Origin: Anaerolineae bacterium
GTDB taxonomy: Bacteria > Chloroflexota > Anaerolineae > Promineifilales > Promineifilaceae
Assembly (NCBI GenBank): GCA_023384415.1
Contig: JAHDWJ010000001.1
Coordinates: 270,799 to 334,798 of the forward strand
Length of the DNA: 64,000 bases
Reading direction: 5' to 3'
Positions 33,019 through 41,751 of this stretch are shown piece after piece. The notes beneath the pieces were generated by a model. The model was given only the letters and a program-made list of their open reading frames with translations, was not told the DNA's origin and made no database searches. A program made the position numbers and the translations under genes. Position 1 is the first letter of the stretch; each line of letters starts with the position of its first letter.

Positions 33019-33345
33019 ATGGCTAGTGGCAAACTATGGGTGCAGCCTGATCGCTTCGGTAATGAGATTTATCTAACTGAGGAACGATGGCAGCATATTA
33101 TTGAGACTGACAATCACCCAGAAATAGAGCCATATTTTGATTACTTGACCGAAACGATTCGACGTGGCCGCCGCCAACAAGACCCTTACGATCCCAATGG
33201 ATACCGTTATTCTCTCCTCATTCCCGATTTACCCGATGGCAATAATCATCTTGTTGTTTGTGTTCGCTTTCGCTGGCGCACTCTCTCCAATGGGATATTG
33301 CACGAAGAGAAGTTTGTCACAACGGCTTATTTTCAATTCTTTTAG
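33019..33345 (+). CDS. Small nuclease-like protein upstream of DUF2283, probable toxin
   Basis: A 108-residue protein with YLTEERWQHIIETDNHPEI, TIRRGRRQQDP and HLVVCVRFRW...KFVTTAYFQFF. This is the layout of DUF4258/PBECR-like RelE-fold proteins: a conserved W-H-I helix followed by strands. It is followed 10 nt later by a DUF2283 gene, the same arrangement as at 30.5-31.0 kb, so a two-gene toxin-antitoxin module is the best guess. No experimental function is known to me for this subgroup. Confidence 0.65.
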   Translation: MASGKLWVQPDRFGNEIYLTEERWQHIIETDNHPEIEPYFDYLTETIRRGRRQQDPYDPNGYRYSLLIPDLPDGNNHLVVCVRFRWRTLSNGILHEEKFVTTAYFQFF

Positions 33346-33355
33346 GTGATGAAGC

Positions 33356-33718
33356 ATGAACGATGTTAAGATGAATTACGATGCTGATGCGGATGTGTTG
33401 TACGTCTCATTTGGCCGCAGTGACCACATAACCGGTGTTGAGTTAGCCGATAATATTTTGTTACGCCTGGATACCGGTACGACTCCCAGCAGCTCACCCC
33501 GAGCGGTAGGATTGACATTTATCAGCTTTTCCCATTTGATGGCCCATCACCAGGGGAAACCTTTATCTATCCCTCTGGCTAACCTGCGCCACCTACCCGA
33601 TGCGTTGTGGCAAGCGGTTCTTGAGGTCATCAGCACCCCACCGGTTAGTGATTTTCTGGCCGTTGGGTTTTCTGTTTCGCCGCAAATACCTCCCTTACCG
33701 GGACTTGTCCCTGCCTGA
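33356..33718 (+). CDS. DUF2283 protein with extra C-terminal region (probable antitoxin)
   Basis: A 120-residue protein. The N-terminal half is DUF2283 (MNYDADADVLYVSFG, ADNILLRLD, AVGLTFISFS). The C-terminal half adds a predicted helix and a Pro-rich tail not present in the shorter copy at 30753. AGGTGA precedes the ATG by about 7 nt. Probably partners the gene just upstream. Confidence 0.78.
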   Translation: MNDVKMNYDADADVLYVSFGRSDHITGVELADNILLRLDTGTTPSSSPRAVGLTFISFSHLMAHHQGKPLSIPLANLRHLPDALWQAVLEVISTPPVSDFLAVGFSVSPQIPPLPGLVPA

Positions 33719-34178
33719 CGATTAAAGCATGGGTTGAATGGACCCGGTAATGAACCAGAGCGTGACAACAGCGAATTTGAGGAAGGAACGAAGGGTGACT
33801 CCGCCCTTGTTCCTTTCATCAGTAACTAACAACAGCATGTACACGCACCCGCTACCCCGCGTAGCTATCCCCTTACCCTGGCAAACTCCAAACTCCTACA
33901 ATAATATTTCCCCCGCGCCTCTAACATCTGATTAAAGTAGCCCATCCGGTCAGGTCTGGTACAATTTTTACCGTCCCACGCGAATAGTCGCCACAACTTT
34001 TCCTCACCTGGGTAAAAGGCCACCACGAGCCGGGAGCATCGGGCCAAACGACCTTCTTGCCAGCTCACCGGCTGCCTTTCTTCAAAATGAATGGACGATT
34101 GGTCATTAACCCTTTCGGGCTTGATTCCTGTGGCAACTCACAACTAAAAACTAGAAACGCAAAACTGGAAACTCGCCT
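33719..34178. other. Intergenic region at the right edge of the toxin-antitoxin island
   Basis: 460 nt. It contains repeat copy R5 (33761-33835), whose AAGGAACGAAGGG and CCCTTGTTCCTT arms form a hairpin, then a stretch with a minus-strand open frame (33865-34068) that may be a gene remnant but matches nothing I recognise, then an AACTAAAAACTAGAAAC leader repeat before the antiporter. A similar leader (AACTAGAAACTAGAAAC) precedes recO on the other strand. Confidence 0.5.
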
Positions 34179-36326
34179 ATGGATGTTTTTACGGCCGCAT
34201 CACACCACGAGATTTTATTGTTATTGTTTCAGATAACCATCTTGCTCTTTACGGCCCGTTTTTTGGCTGAGATCGCTCAACGACTGGGCCAACCCGCCGT
34301 CATTGGCGAGATTATGGCCGGGATTTTGCTTGGCCCTTCTTTTCTTAGCAGTCTGGTGCCATTGATAAGCGATTGGATTGTTCCCCATACACCAGTACAA
34401 GGATATTTGTTAGAGCTTGTAAGCCTGATAGGGGTGATGTTTTTGCTCCTGATCACGGGCCTGGAAATGGACATCCCGTTGATTCGGCGACACGCTCGAA
34501 CGGCCCTGAGCGCGGCCGCAGGTGGCCTGGTTCTGCCGCTTATTACAGGGTTTCTTCTCGGCCTTGTTTTGCCAGATACATTGCTCAACGATCCTGACCG
34601 TCGGCTCATTTTTGCCTTGTTCGTGGCTGCGGCCATGTCTATCTCCGCCATTCCCGTCATTGCTAAAGTGTTATTTGATTTGAAGCTGATGCGTCGGGAT
34701 ATAGGGCAGACCATTATTGCTGCCGGTATGGTAGATGATACAACCGCCTGGATTTTACTTTCGGTGATTATTGGTATGGCCAGTGGTGAAGTTATCACCT
34801 TAAGCAGCGTGGCCCTGTCCATTCTCACCGTCGTCTTATTCATGGTCCTCAGCTTTACGGCCGGTCGCTGGCTGGTCAAACGGGCCCTCGATCTGGTCCA
34901 AGACGAAATTGCCCTAAACCATCGGCTGTTATCTCTGGTCGTTGTGTTGACCTTTGCCTGGGGCGCCATATCCCAGGCCATTGGCCTGGAAGCTATTTTT
35001 GGGGCCTTTGTGATGGGGATTCTCTTTGGGCAAATGCCCCGCCTGCCCCAATCCGTTATCCATACCTTAGAGGCTATTACCTTGGGGATTTTTGCCCCCA
35101 TCTTCTTCGCCGTTGCCGGCCTAAAAGTGAACCTCACCGCCTTATTGCAGCCCAGGTTATTCCTTATTGCTTTGGCGGTTATTGCCGTAGCGACATTTGG
35201 AAAAGTCGTCGGCACCTATATTGGGGCCAGGTGGTTAGGCAGACGAGATCATTATACGGCCCTGGCCTTTGGGGCGGGGCTGAATGCCCGAGGGGCCATG
35301 GAAATTATTATCGCTACCATTGGCCTTAATTTGGGCATTTTGAGCCAGGATATGTTTACCATTATTGTCGTCATGGCGATGGCGACTTCCCTCATGGCTC
35401 CTTCGGCGTTGCGGTGGGTGTTAAAGCGTATTCAGCCAGAAGACCAGGAACTCCAGCGGCTGCGCCAGGAAGAGCTGGCTCAAGGCAGCCTGGTCGCTGG
35501 GATTCACCGGGTGCTGCTGCCCATCCGCCGCCGGGAGCAATATCTGGCATCGCAAACGGTTGAAGCCCACGTATTGAAACGGCTGGGGCAGCAAACCAGT
35601 TTGTCCCTGACCTTGTTTAACGTCGCTGGTGAGTCGGAGCGGCCGGCCGCGCTGGAGTTTTTGCGCCAGGTCAGCAGCTATTTTACCGTAGATGAACTGC
35701 TGCGTAAGGTGGTCCCCGGCAATAATCCCGGCGATCTGATTTTGGATGAGGTGCGGAAGGATTATGACCTGCTGGTGATGGGGGCTTCGGAAAAGGAGGG
35801 AGGATCTGGTATGCTGTTCACCCCGCTGGTAGATACGGTTGTGCGCCTGTCACCCTGTCCCACCCTGATTGTCAAAGGGGGGGCGGTAACGGCCGATTGG
35901 AAACCATCGCGGATGCTGGTAGCCACGAATGGGAGCGCGGCCGCGAAAAATGCCGCCGAACTCGCTTTTACCCTGGCTACCAAAAAAGAAGAAGTCATCA
36001 TCCTACATGTTGTAGATGAGACGGGCCGGGTCTTGCCGCCGGGAAGCAGCGATGATCCTTTAGCCCGCCGCCTCAGCATTGGCCATCAAATCGTAGACCA
36101 ACTGCGAGAATCAGGGGAACTACGGGGCGTTACGGTGATTACCGATGTGGAAATTGGTTTGCGGCCGGAACAGGTCATCTTAACCCAGGCCCGGCAGCGG
36201 GGGGTGGATCTCATCATTCTCGGTACCGATGTCCGTTTAGGTTCAGACCGGTTATTCCTGGGACCACGAGTGGAATACATTTTAACCAATGCCATCTGCC
36301 CGGTTCTGGTTATCAATACAGCTTAG
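34179..36326 (+). CDS. CPA2-family cation:proton antiporter with two UspA-like domains
   Basis: A 715-residue protein. The N-terminal ~410 residues form the Na+/H+ exchanger fold with about 12 helices; GQPAVIGEIMAGILLGPS near 35-50 and a GMVDDTTAWILL helix near 184-195 carrying the paired Asp expected of the ion site. The remainder holds two universal-stress-like domains (about 440-585 and 590-715), each with a GASE- or GTDV-type nucleotide loop (DLLVMGASEKEG, DLIILGTDVRLG). Such proteins exchange K+ or Na+ for H+ under control of a bound nucleotide. The next antiporter gene is 115 nt downstream. Confidence 0.88.
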   Translation: MDVFTAASHHEILLLLFQITILLFTARFLAEIAQRLGQPAVIGEIMAGILLGPSFLSSLVPLISDWIVPHTPVQGYLLELVSLIGVMFLLLITGLEMDIPLIRRHARTALSAAAGGLVLPLITGFLLGLVLPDTLLNDPDRRLIFALFVAAAMSISAIPVIAKVLFDLKLMRRDIGQTIIAAGMVDDTTAWILLSVIIGMASGEVITLSSVALSILTVVLFMVLSFTAGRWLVKRALDLVQDEIALNHRLLSLVVVLTFAWGAISQAIGLEAIFGAFVMGILFGQMPRLPQSVIHTLEAITLGIFAPIFFAVAGLKVNLTALLQPRLFLIALAVIAVATFGKVVGTYIGARWLGRRDHYTALAFGAGLNARGAMEIIIATIGLNLGILSQDMFTIIVVMAMATSLMAPSALRWVLKRIQPEDQELQRLRQEELAQGSLVAGIHRVLLPIRRREQYLASQTVEAHVLKRLGQQTSLSLTLFNVAGESERPAALEFLRQVSSYFTVDELLRKVVPGNNPGDLILDEVRKDYDLLVMGASEKEGGSGMLFTPLVDTVVRLSPCPTLIVKGGAVTADWKPSRMLVATNGSAAAKNAAELAFTLATKKEEVIILHVVDETGRVLPPGSSDDPLARRLSIGHQIVDQLRESGELRGVTVITDVEIGLRPEQVILTQARQRGVDLIILGTDVRLGSDRLFLGPRVEYILTNAICPVLVINTA

Positions 36327-36367
36327 CACAGTGCGGCGTATATTCGGCGACAGCTTTCGTAACGCGA

Positions 36368-36399
36368 TTTTCCAAATTGCGGCTAGACAATTTGGAAAA
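36368..36399 (+). terminator. Hairpin between the two antiporter genes
   Basis: TTTTCCAAATTG (36368-36379) pairs perfectly over 12 bp with CAATTTGGAAAA (36388-36399). No T-run follows on the plus strand, so it may only partly separate the two genes. Confidence 0.5.
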
Positions 36400-36441
36400 T
36401 TGGCCTACATTTTCGCAGGAGTCAAGTTAATCTGAGGCGAT

Positions 36442-38466
36442 ATGATGCACTTTAGTTTACCCATCCAAGACCCGGTTTTGATCTTTACCCTTGTTTTACT
36501 AATCATTCTTTTGGCCCCGCTGCTCCTGCGGCGACTGCGTATTCCAGGACTAATTGGCCTGATTGTGGCTGGGATTGCTGTAGGGCCAAATGGGTTTAAT
36601 TTATTGCAGCGGGATGCCAGTATTGTCCTGTTTGGCACCGTTGGCCTGCTTTACATCATGTTTTTGGCCGGGCTGGAAATTGACCTGACCGATTTTAAGA
36701 AGAACCGCAACCGGAGCATCGTTTTTGGCCTGTTCACTTTTCTCATTCCCCAGGTTTTGGGGACGTTGATTGTCCGGGTTGTCCTGCAATTTGAGTGGCC
36801 GTCAGCTATTTTGTTAGCCAGTATGTTTGCTTCTCATACCCTGCTGGCCTACCCCATTGTCAGCCGATTGGGTCTGGTGCGGGTGCCGGTGGTTGGGGTC
36901 ACGATTGGCGGCACGATGATTACGGATACGCTGGCCTTGCTGGTTTTAGCGGTGGTGGCTGGCTCGGCCAGAGGGGAGTTGGGGGCACAGTTTTGGTTCC
37001 AGTTAGCTGTCTCTTTGCCTTTGTTGGCTTTTGTTGTTTTGTGGGTTTTTCCGCGTATTGGGGCGTGGTTTTTTAAGCATGGGCAGGGTGATGGCAGTGC
37101 CCAATATATTTTTGTGCTGGCAGTGGTGTTCGCGGCCGCGTTCCTATCTGAACTGGCCGGTGTCGAACCAATCATTGGGGCTTTCCTGGCCGGGCTGGCT
37201 CTCAACCGGCTTATCCCCCACACTTCCCCCCTGATGAACCGGATCGAATTTATCGGCAACACCCTGTTCATCCCGTTCTTCTTGATTGGGGTGGGCATGT
37301 TGGTAGATTTGCGCGTTTTGTTCCAGGGGACTGAGGCGTTAGTCGTGGCCGCTACCATGATTATTCTGGCGTTGGGGGGGAAATGGCTGGCGGCCTGGGG
37401 GGCAGCCAGGGTATTTGGCTATAACCGCACCGAACAAAACGTCATCTTTGGGCTGAGTTCGGCGCAGGCGGCCGCGACCCTGGCGGCGGTTTTGGTTGGT
37501 TTTCAACTGGGGCTGCTCAATGAGAACGTCCTCAACGGCACCATCCTCATGATCCTGGTCACCTGCTTGCTCAGTACCCTGGTGGTAGAAAATGCAGGCC
37601 GTCAATTAGCCATTCAGGAGGCTGAACAAGCTCCTGAGATAGAAGAAGCGGGTGAACGTATTTTGGTGCCGATTGCCAACCCGGCGACCATTGAACAGTT
37701 ATTAGATTTGGCGGTGATGGTGAAAGACCCGAAATCCACCGAACCTATTTACCCGCTGGTGGTGGTGAAGGATGACGCGGCCGCGCAGGAGCATATCCGG
37801 GCCAACCAAAAAATGTTAGAAAAGGCAATGAAGCACGCGGCCGCGACCGAAACCACCCTACAAATCGCTTCTCGCGTAGACCTCAACGCCGCCAACGGCA
37901 TCCGCCGGGCCATCAACGAGCTAATGATCACCAACGTCATCATCGGCTGGAACGGCGAAATCAGTACCACCCGCCGCATCTTTGGCTCCGTGTTAGACAA
38001 TTTGTTGGAGCGTACCCAACAGATGATCCTGGTCAGTAAAATCAGCCACTCCCTCAACGTCATCGGCAAAATCATCGTTGTCATACCTGAATTGGCCGAA
38101 CGGGAAGTTGGCTTTATTCGTTGGGTCAAAACCGTCCAGGTGTTAGCGAAACAGACCGGGGCCAAACTCCATTTTAACGGATCGGCGGACACCCTGGCCC
38201 AATTGCAGGCCATCGTTAGCCAAACCAAACCGGCTGTCGAAGCCCGCTATCATGAATTCTCCGAATGGGAGGATTTTCTCATCCTCAGCCGAGAGATCAA
38301 GGCCAATGATTTATTGATTGTCATATCTGCCCGGCGGGGAATGCTCTCTTACAACAAATACCTCAACCAGATTCCCGCCAAACTAGCCCGCCATTTCCAG
38401 TCCCACAGTTTCGTCATTCTGTACCCGGAGCAGTACGCTGTTGAGCAGGGACATTCAACCAATTGA
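36442..38466 (+). CDS. CPA2-family cation:proton antiporter with C-terminal regulatory region
   Basis: A 674-residue protein. About 12 membrane helices in the first 390 residues: LRIPGLIGLIVAGIAVGPNG, the LFGTVGLLYIMFLAGLEIDL helix, GTMITDTLALLVLAVVAG and LSGVEPIIGAFLAGLALN-type segments. The cytosolic half has two Usp-related modules with weaker nucleotide motifs. It differs enough from the preceding antiporter that this is an old paralogous pair, not a recent duplication. Probably K+ or Na+ efflux and pH control. Adjacent ATGs at 36442 and 36445 make the exact start uncertain by one codon. Confidence 0.87.
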   Translation: MMHFSLPIQDPVLIFTLVLLIILLAPLLLRRLRIPGLIGLIVAGIAVGPNGFNLLQRDASIVLFGTVGLLYIMFLAGLEIDLTDFKKNRNRSIVFGLFTFLIPQVLGTLIVRVVLQFEWPSAILLASMFASHTLLAYPIVSRLGLVRVPVVGVTIGGTMITDTLALLVLAVVAGSARGELGAQFWFQLAVSLPLLAFVVLWVFPRIGAWFFKHGQGDGSAQYIFVLAVVFAAAFLSELAGVEPIIGAFLAGLALNRLIPHTSPLMNRIEFIGNTLFIPFFLIGVGMLVDLRVLFQGTEALVVAATMIILALGGKWLAAWGAARVFGYNRTEQNVIFGLSSAQAAATLAAVLVGFQLGLLNENVLNGTILMILVTCLLSTLVVENAGRQLAIQEAEQAPEIEEAGERILVPIANPATIEQLLDLAVMVKDPKSTEPIYPLVVVKDDAAAQEHIRANQKMLEKAMKHAAATETTLQIASRVDLNAANGIRRAINELMITNVIIGWNGEISTTRRIFGSVLDNLLERTQQMILVSKISHSLNVIGKIIVVIPELAEREVGFIRWVKTVQVLAKQTGAKLHFNGSADTLAQLQAIVSQTKPAVEARYHEFSEWEDFLILSREIKANDLLIVISARRGMLSYNKYLNQIPAKLARHFQSHSFVILYPEQYAVEQGHSTN

Positions 38467-38498
38467 GTTAATGGGTTATGCTTATGGGCTTAGGCCAT

Positions 38499-39818
38499 TT
38501 AAATGATGAGCATTCCTTCCGCCGGTTCTTCGCTGGAAAGGGGAGCGGCCGCATTCTCTTTTTCTTGTGCCTCTTTATCGCCATCTAATTGGCGTAAGAG
38601 AGGCAGGGTTAACCCGACCATCCCCATTAGTAAAGTGACGCCCCCCCCCAACACATACCAGAAGCGGATACCCAGAGCATCGGCTACGGGGCCGGCAATG
38701 AGTAGGCCCAGGGGAGCCATGGCCGCGGATAAGCTGCCTATCAAAGAGAAGACCCGCCCTTGCATCTCTGGGGCGACCTGGCTCTGAAAAATGGCGAAGA
38801 TGGGACCATTGGTCATAGGGATGGCTATCCCTAAAACAGCCATGCTAACCAACGCCAGGGGAAACATGTGAGACGGAGCTAACCCCATGGCCGCTACTCC
38901 CAGGCCAATGAACAACAACCCGGTCATAGAGGTTACGATTTTGCTGCGAAAACCGCCCCAAACGCCTAACCCCAGCCCGCCGATGATAACCCCGATGCCC
39001 CAGACCGCTTCTAAACCACCTAAATGCCAGGCGGTCCCCTGGAAATGTTGAGTCACCAGCAGGGGAGTGAGGGATGAGGTGGGGGTAAGTAGGAAGTTAA
39101 TGCTCATAGCCATCGCCATGAGGAGCATGAGGGCTGGCCAATGCCAGACGTAGGCCAACCCGGCGCGTAATTCACGGAAGAAGGAAGGTTTGACCGCGGC
39201 CGCGCCCACTTCACTTACCTTCTTGACCGGTTGGGGAATGGCGATGAAAAATAAGGGGATAACGGCAAACAGAGCCGTGATCACATCGAGCATCAGCACC
39301 TGCTGCATAGGCCACAGGCTTAACATGAGGGCCCCTAATGGGGCTGAGGCAATATTCATCCCCCCCTGGAGCATCTGGTTGAACCCTTGCACCCGGGGCA
39401 AATGCTCTTTGGCTACCATGAGGGTGGTAGATGAAGCCATAGAGCTAAAATGGAACGCGCCCCCCAGAGAACGGGCAAACATGATGAGGTAAATGTGCCA
39501 TACCTGCACGACTCCGGAAGCAAAGAGGAAAACAAGCAGCAGAGTCGCGGCCGCGGTCAGGGAATCAGCCACCAGCATAATCAGTCGTCGGTTCCAGCGG
39601 TCTACCAGGACCCCTACAAACGGACCTAATACAATTTGCGGCAGCATTCCCACCAGAGTAGCCCCGGCCAACACCCTGGCCGAACCGGTTTGCTGGGTCA
39701 GCCACCAGATGAGGGCGAACTGCACTACCTGGCTGCCCAATAAAGAGATCGCCTGGCCTGACCACAAAAACCAGAACGGGCGCATAGATCGCCCCATTAA
39801 ACTATTCTTTGTTTGCAT
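38499..39818 (-). CDS. MFS efflux transporter (MefA/EntS-like)
   Basis: A 439-residue, 12-helix major-facilitator protein: WSGQAISLLGSQVVQFALIWW at the N-terminus and GPFVGVLVDRWNRRLIM, the MFS signature loop between helices 2 and 3. Closest in style to macrolide/siderophore exporters of the DHA3 type. The C-terminus ends with a charged linker. It has its own strong promoter (39898-39926) and an inverted repeat in the leader. Exported compound unknown. Confidence 0.87.
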   Translation of the reverse strand: MQTKNSLMGRSMRPFWFLWSGQAISLLGSQVVQFALIWWLTQQTGSARVLAGATLVGMLPQIVLGPFVGVLVDRWNRRLIMLVADSLTAAATLLLVFLFASGVVQVWHIYLIMFARSLGGAFHFSSMASSTTLMVAKEHLPRVQGFNQMLQGGMNIASAPLGALMLSLWPMQQVLMLDVITALFAVIPLFFIAIPQPVKKVSEVGAAAVKPSFFRELRAGLAYVWHWPALMLLMAMAMSINFLLTPTSSLTPLLVTQHFQGTAWHLGGLEAVWGIGVIIGGLGLGVWGGFRSKIVTSMTGLLFIGLGVAAMGLAPSHMFPLALVSMAVLGIAIPMTNGPIFAIFQSQVAPEMQGRVFSLIGSLSAAMAPLGLLIAGPVADALGIRFWYVLGGGVTLLMGMVGLTLPLLRQLDGDKEAQEKENAAAPLSSEEPAEGMLII

Positions 39819-39871
39819 TGTTTACCTCATCAGGAAAATTTGCTGACAGCTTGACAATCTTCAAGCCGATA

Positions 39872-39884
39872 TCAATATTATTGA
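39872..39884. promoter_or_regulatory. Inverted repeat in the MFS gene leader, possible operator
   Basis: TCAAT-ATT-ATTGA, 7-19 nt past the predicted transcription start of the MFS gene. A word CAAG-CGATAT/CAAGTTGATAT also occurs on both sides of the promoter (39862 and 39931). Small size makes it tentative. Confidence 0.3.
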
Positions 39885-39897
39885 ATGATGTGTTGAG

Positions 39898-39926
39898 ATA
39901 ATAAAACTATCTATTGATTTTGTCAA
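39898..39926 (-). promoter_or_regulatory. Consensus sigma70 promoter of the MFS gene
   Basis: On the minus strand TTGACA (39921-39926), 17-nt spacer, TATTAT (39898-39903). Transcription should start near 39891, giving a leader of about 73 nt. One of the best promoters in the window. Confidence 0.7.
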
Positions 39927-39957
39927 TATACAAGTTGATATTTTTGATGGGGGGACG

Positions 39958-39996
39958 AAAAAAGGAACCAGTTGGCCGGCTGGGCCAACTGGTTCC
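39958..39996 (-). terminator. Intrinsic terminator of the 40037-40765 gene
   Basis: 14-bp perfect stem, GGAACCAGTTGGCC (39964-39977) with GGCCAACTGGTTCC (39983-39996), and six A residues at 39958-39963 that read as a T-run on the minus strand. Confidence 0.85.
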
Positions 39997-40036
39997 CTCG
40001 GTGAATACGTTCTTGTTTGACAGGTTGGCAGGGTGG

Positions 40037-40765
40037 TTAATGGGAGTGCGCGGCCGCGGCAAACAAAGACAGAAGCACAATTATCGTCGCCAAAATCAGG
40101 ATAACCCCGACAATCCATACCCCGGCCAACCCTACAATCAGCGTAGCCAATACCAATGTTCCCAACAAAACCATCCGCCAAAAACGGCGTATAACCTGGT
40201 CATTGGCAATGGGATGGCTGGTGCGCCATAACCAGCCCCCTACCCCTATCCCGGTCAGGGCGATAAAGAACATCATCGCCACAATCTGATTGCCTGTAAA
40301 TCCGGTGACATTAACGGTCATAATGCCGCAGGCACTACTTTGTGAAGGCAAAAGGCCACTCCGCAGCAGATGAACCCGCAGCAAAACCAGCCGCCCCCAC
40401 ACCGAATCTGCTTCCGTTACTTCCCATGACAGTTGCCGCGTTTCTCCCGGAGCCAGAGTAATCAGATCGCTGTCTTCTTGCATTAAAGTCACAAAACCGA
40501 GGCTAATATTGGTACGCACAGAGCGGGTTACGGTTCGTTCACTCTTATTGCTCACGCTGGCGCGGACAATACCGGTTTCTTCGGCGGTAATCATGACCGG
40601 GCAGCGCAAGGAGCGCATCGGCTCGTCAGCAACCATCGCCGTAGCAAAAAGGGAGGCTTCTAAATCCCCCCAGATGGCGATAATCGCCAGTGTCATACCA
40701 ACTATCGCTCCGATGGTAAATAGTATAGAACCAATTCGGCGTTTCAGGTCGTCATTGATTTTCAT
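40037..40765 (-). CDS. Hypothetical membrane protein with a CARDB-like extracytoplasmic domain
   Basis: A 242-residue protein. One N-terminal helix (about 11-35), an outside beta domain of ~120 residues (ASVSNKSERTVTRSV, TLAPGETRQLSWEV is typical of Ig/CARDB-like folds), then a helix near 160-180 and two more hydrophobic segments at 195-240. Not recognised as a named family. Function unknown. It has its own terminator. Confidence 0.7.
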   Translation of the reverse strand: MKINDDLKRRIGSILFTIGAIVGMTLAIIAIWGDLEASLFATAMVADEPMRSLRCPVMITAEETGIVRASVSNKSERTVTRSVRTNISLGFVTLMQEDSDLITLAPGETRQLSWEVTEADSVWGRLVLLRVHLLRSGLLPSQSSACGIMTVNVTGFTGNQIVAMMFFIALTGIGVGGWLWRTSHPIANDQVIRRFWRMVLLGTLVLATLIVGLAGVWIVGVILILATIIVLLSLFAAAAHSH

Positions 40766-41199
40766 AGCAACTTCCTTAGGGTTTGCTCGTTCTTAACCTG
40801 GTAAGATTGGTTCAATCTCTGAAGATTGAACCAATCTACAAAGTCCAAAGCTATTTACAATTGAACCCTTAGCACCAGGGGGGAGTATAACACGTTTGCG
40901 GCCGCCTGTGTTTCGGCATAGGCTCGTACGAGCCAACCCCCTGTATAGAAAACAAGAACGGAGTCACAGATGACACCGATTTTCACAGACAAAAAGAAAA
41001 CTGTGTTCATCTGTGACTCTACTGAAAAAAGGTTGTACAGAAACGCGAAGGCACAAAGTTACCAAAGAAAAATTCGTGTTAATTCGTGAAATTCGTGGCT
41101 TCTTTCAGCCGCCTCATCTGCGAAATGGTTCGGATTGCTCACTACAAGCCTGTGGATAAATCTTTTCTGTCTTGCCCAGGTTAGGATTGTACGTTTGAC
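40766..41199. other. Intergenic region filled with palindrome and dispersed repeat copy B
   Basis: 434 nt. A 15-bp perfect palindrome AGATTGGTTCAATCT (40804-40818) with AGATTGAACCAATCT (40823-40837), a GCGGCCGC site near 40899, then repeat copy B of the CACAGAT family (about 40935-41197, reverse orientation relative to copies A and C), which includes AATTCGTG words. No gene seen. Confidence 0.6.
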
Positions 41200-41562
41200 T
41201 TACTCACTCATATACCCTAGCAAGGGGACACCGGCCCATAACAGCACCTGTTCGGCCCACTCGGCCTGGTGGCGGGGAACATGAAAAAGAAAGGTGTGGT
41301 TGACAAACGCCCATCCCCACATGGGTACGTTATTGGCGGCCAAAAGTTGCTGAATATCGCGGCCGCTCCACCCCCCATTGATGGGTACTGCAAACCCCCA
41401 CATATTCATACCCAACAAAGCCCGCCCCAGTTCTAGAAGCCACCCCAGGCAGCCATACCGTCGGTAGGCCGGCCACCATCCCCCATACCATAGAGATTGC
41501 AGCCACGTTTGTGGCAGCAGCAGCCAATAGAAGCCAGAGAGAATTTCTAGTAAAGTAATCAT
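41200..41562 (-). CDS. Hypothetical Trp-rich protein downstream of a LexA-like box
   Basis: A 120-residue protein, not recognised. It is unusually Trp-rich (about 14 Trp), with a hydrophobic N-terminal half (LLEILSGFYWLLLPQTW) and a C-terminal part (WSGRDIQQLLAANNVPMWGW, FLFHVPRHQAEWAEQVLLW) that looks conserved in style. The start at 41562 is chosen because the upstream extension is non-coding in character and crosses an inverted repeat. It is divergent from the gene at 41752. Function unknown; the operator-like site suggests SOS-type control. Confidence 0.6.
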   Translation of the reverse strand: MITLLEILSGFYWLLLPQTWLQSLWYGGWWPAYRRYGCLGWLLELGRALLGMNMWGFAVPINGGWSGRDIQQLLAANNVPMWGWAFVNHTFLFHVPRHQAEWAEQVLLWAGVPLLGYMSE

Positions 41563-41591
41563 TTCATTGCCCGTATAGTTGTTACTCAAAT

Positions 41592-41611
41592 AATAGAACT
41601 TGTGTTCTATT
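41592..41611. promoter_or_regulatory. LexA/SOS-box-like palindrome
   Basis: AATAGAAC-TTGT-GTTCTATT, a perfect 8-bp palindrome with a GAAC-N4-GTTC core, the Gram-positive-type LexA (DinR) box. It lies 30 nt upstream of the ATG at 41562 and between divergent genes. Confidence 0.5.
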
Positions 41612-41751
41612 TTATCCGCTTTTAGGTTGATGGCAATGATTAGAAGCCCGAAACTCATGGGCTTTCTAGCGTAAGAAATGGGGCAAAAGGGGCATAATAA
41701 TAAATGTAGACCCGTTTGCCTTATTGAGGCTTGGCCTGGTAGTTGTGTCGT

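Noticed and set aside
33865..34068. Minus-strand 67-codon frame in the intergenic region after the second DUF2283 gene
   Set aside because: It has some protein-like sequence (VVAFYPGEEKLWRLFAWDG) and may be a gene remnant, but no ribosome site, family or conserved neighbour supports a gene.
34277..35215. 312-codon minus-strand frame opposite the first antiporter
   Set aside because: It is the shadow of the antiporter coding frame (its Met/Arg/Thr-rich make-up mirrors the helix codons); no start signal or domain.
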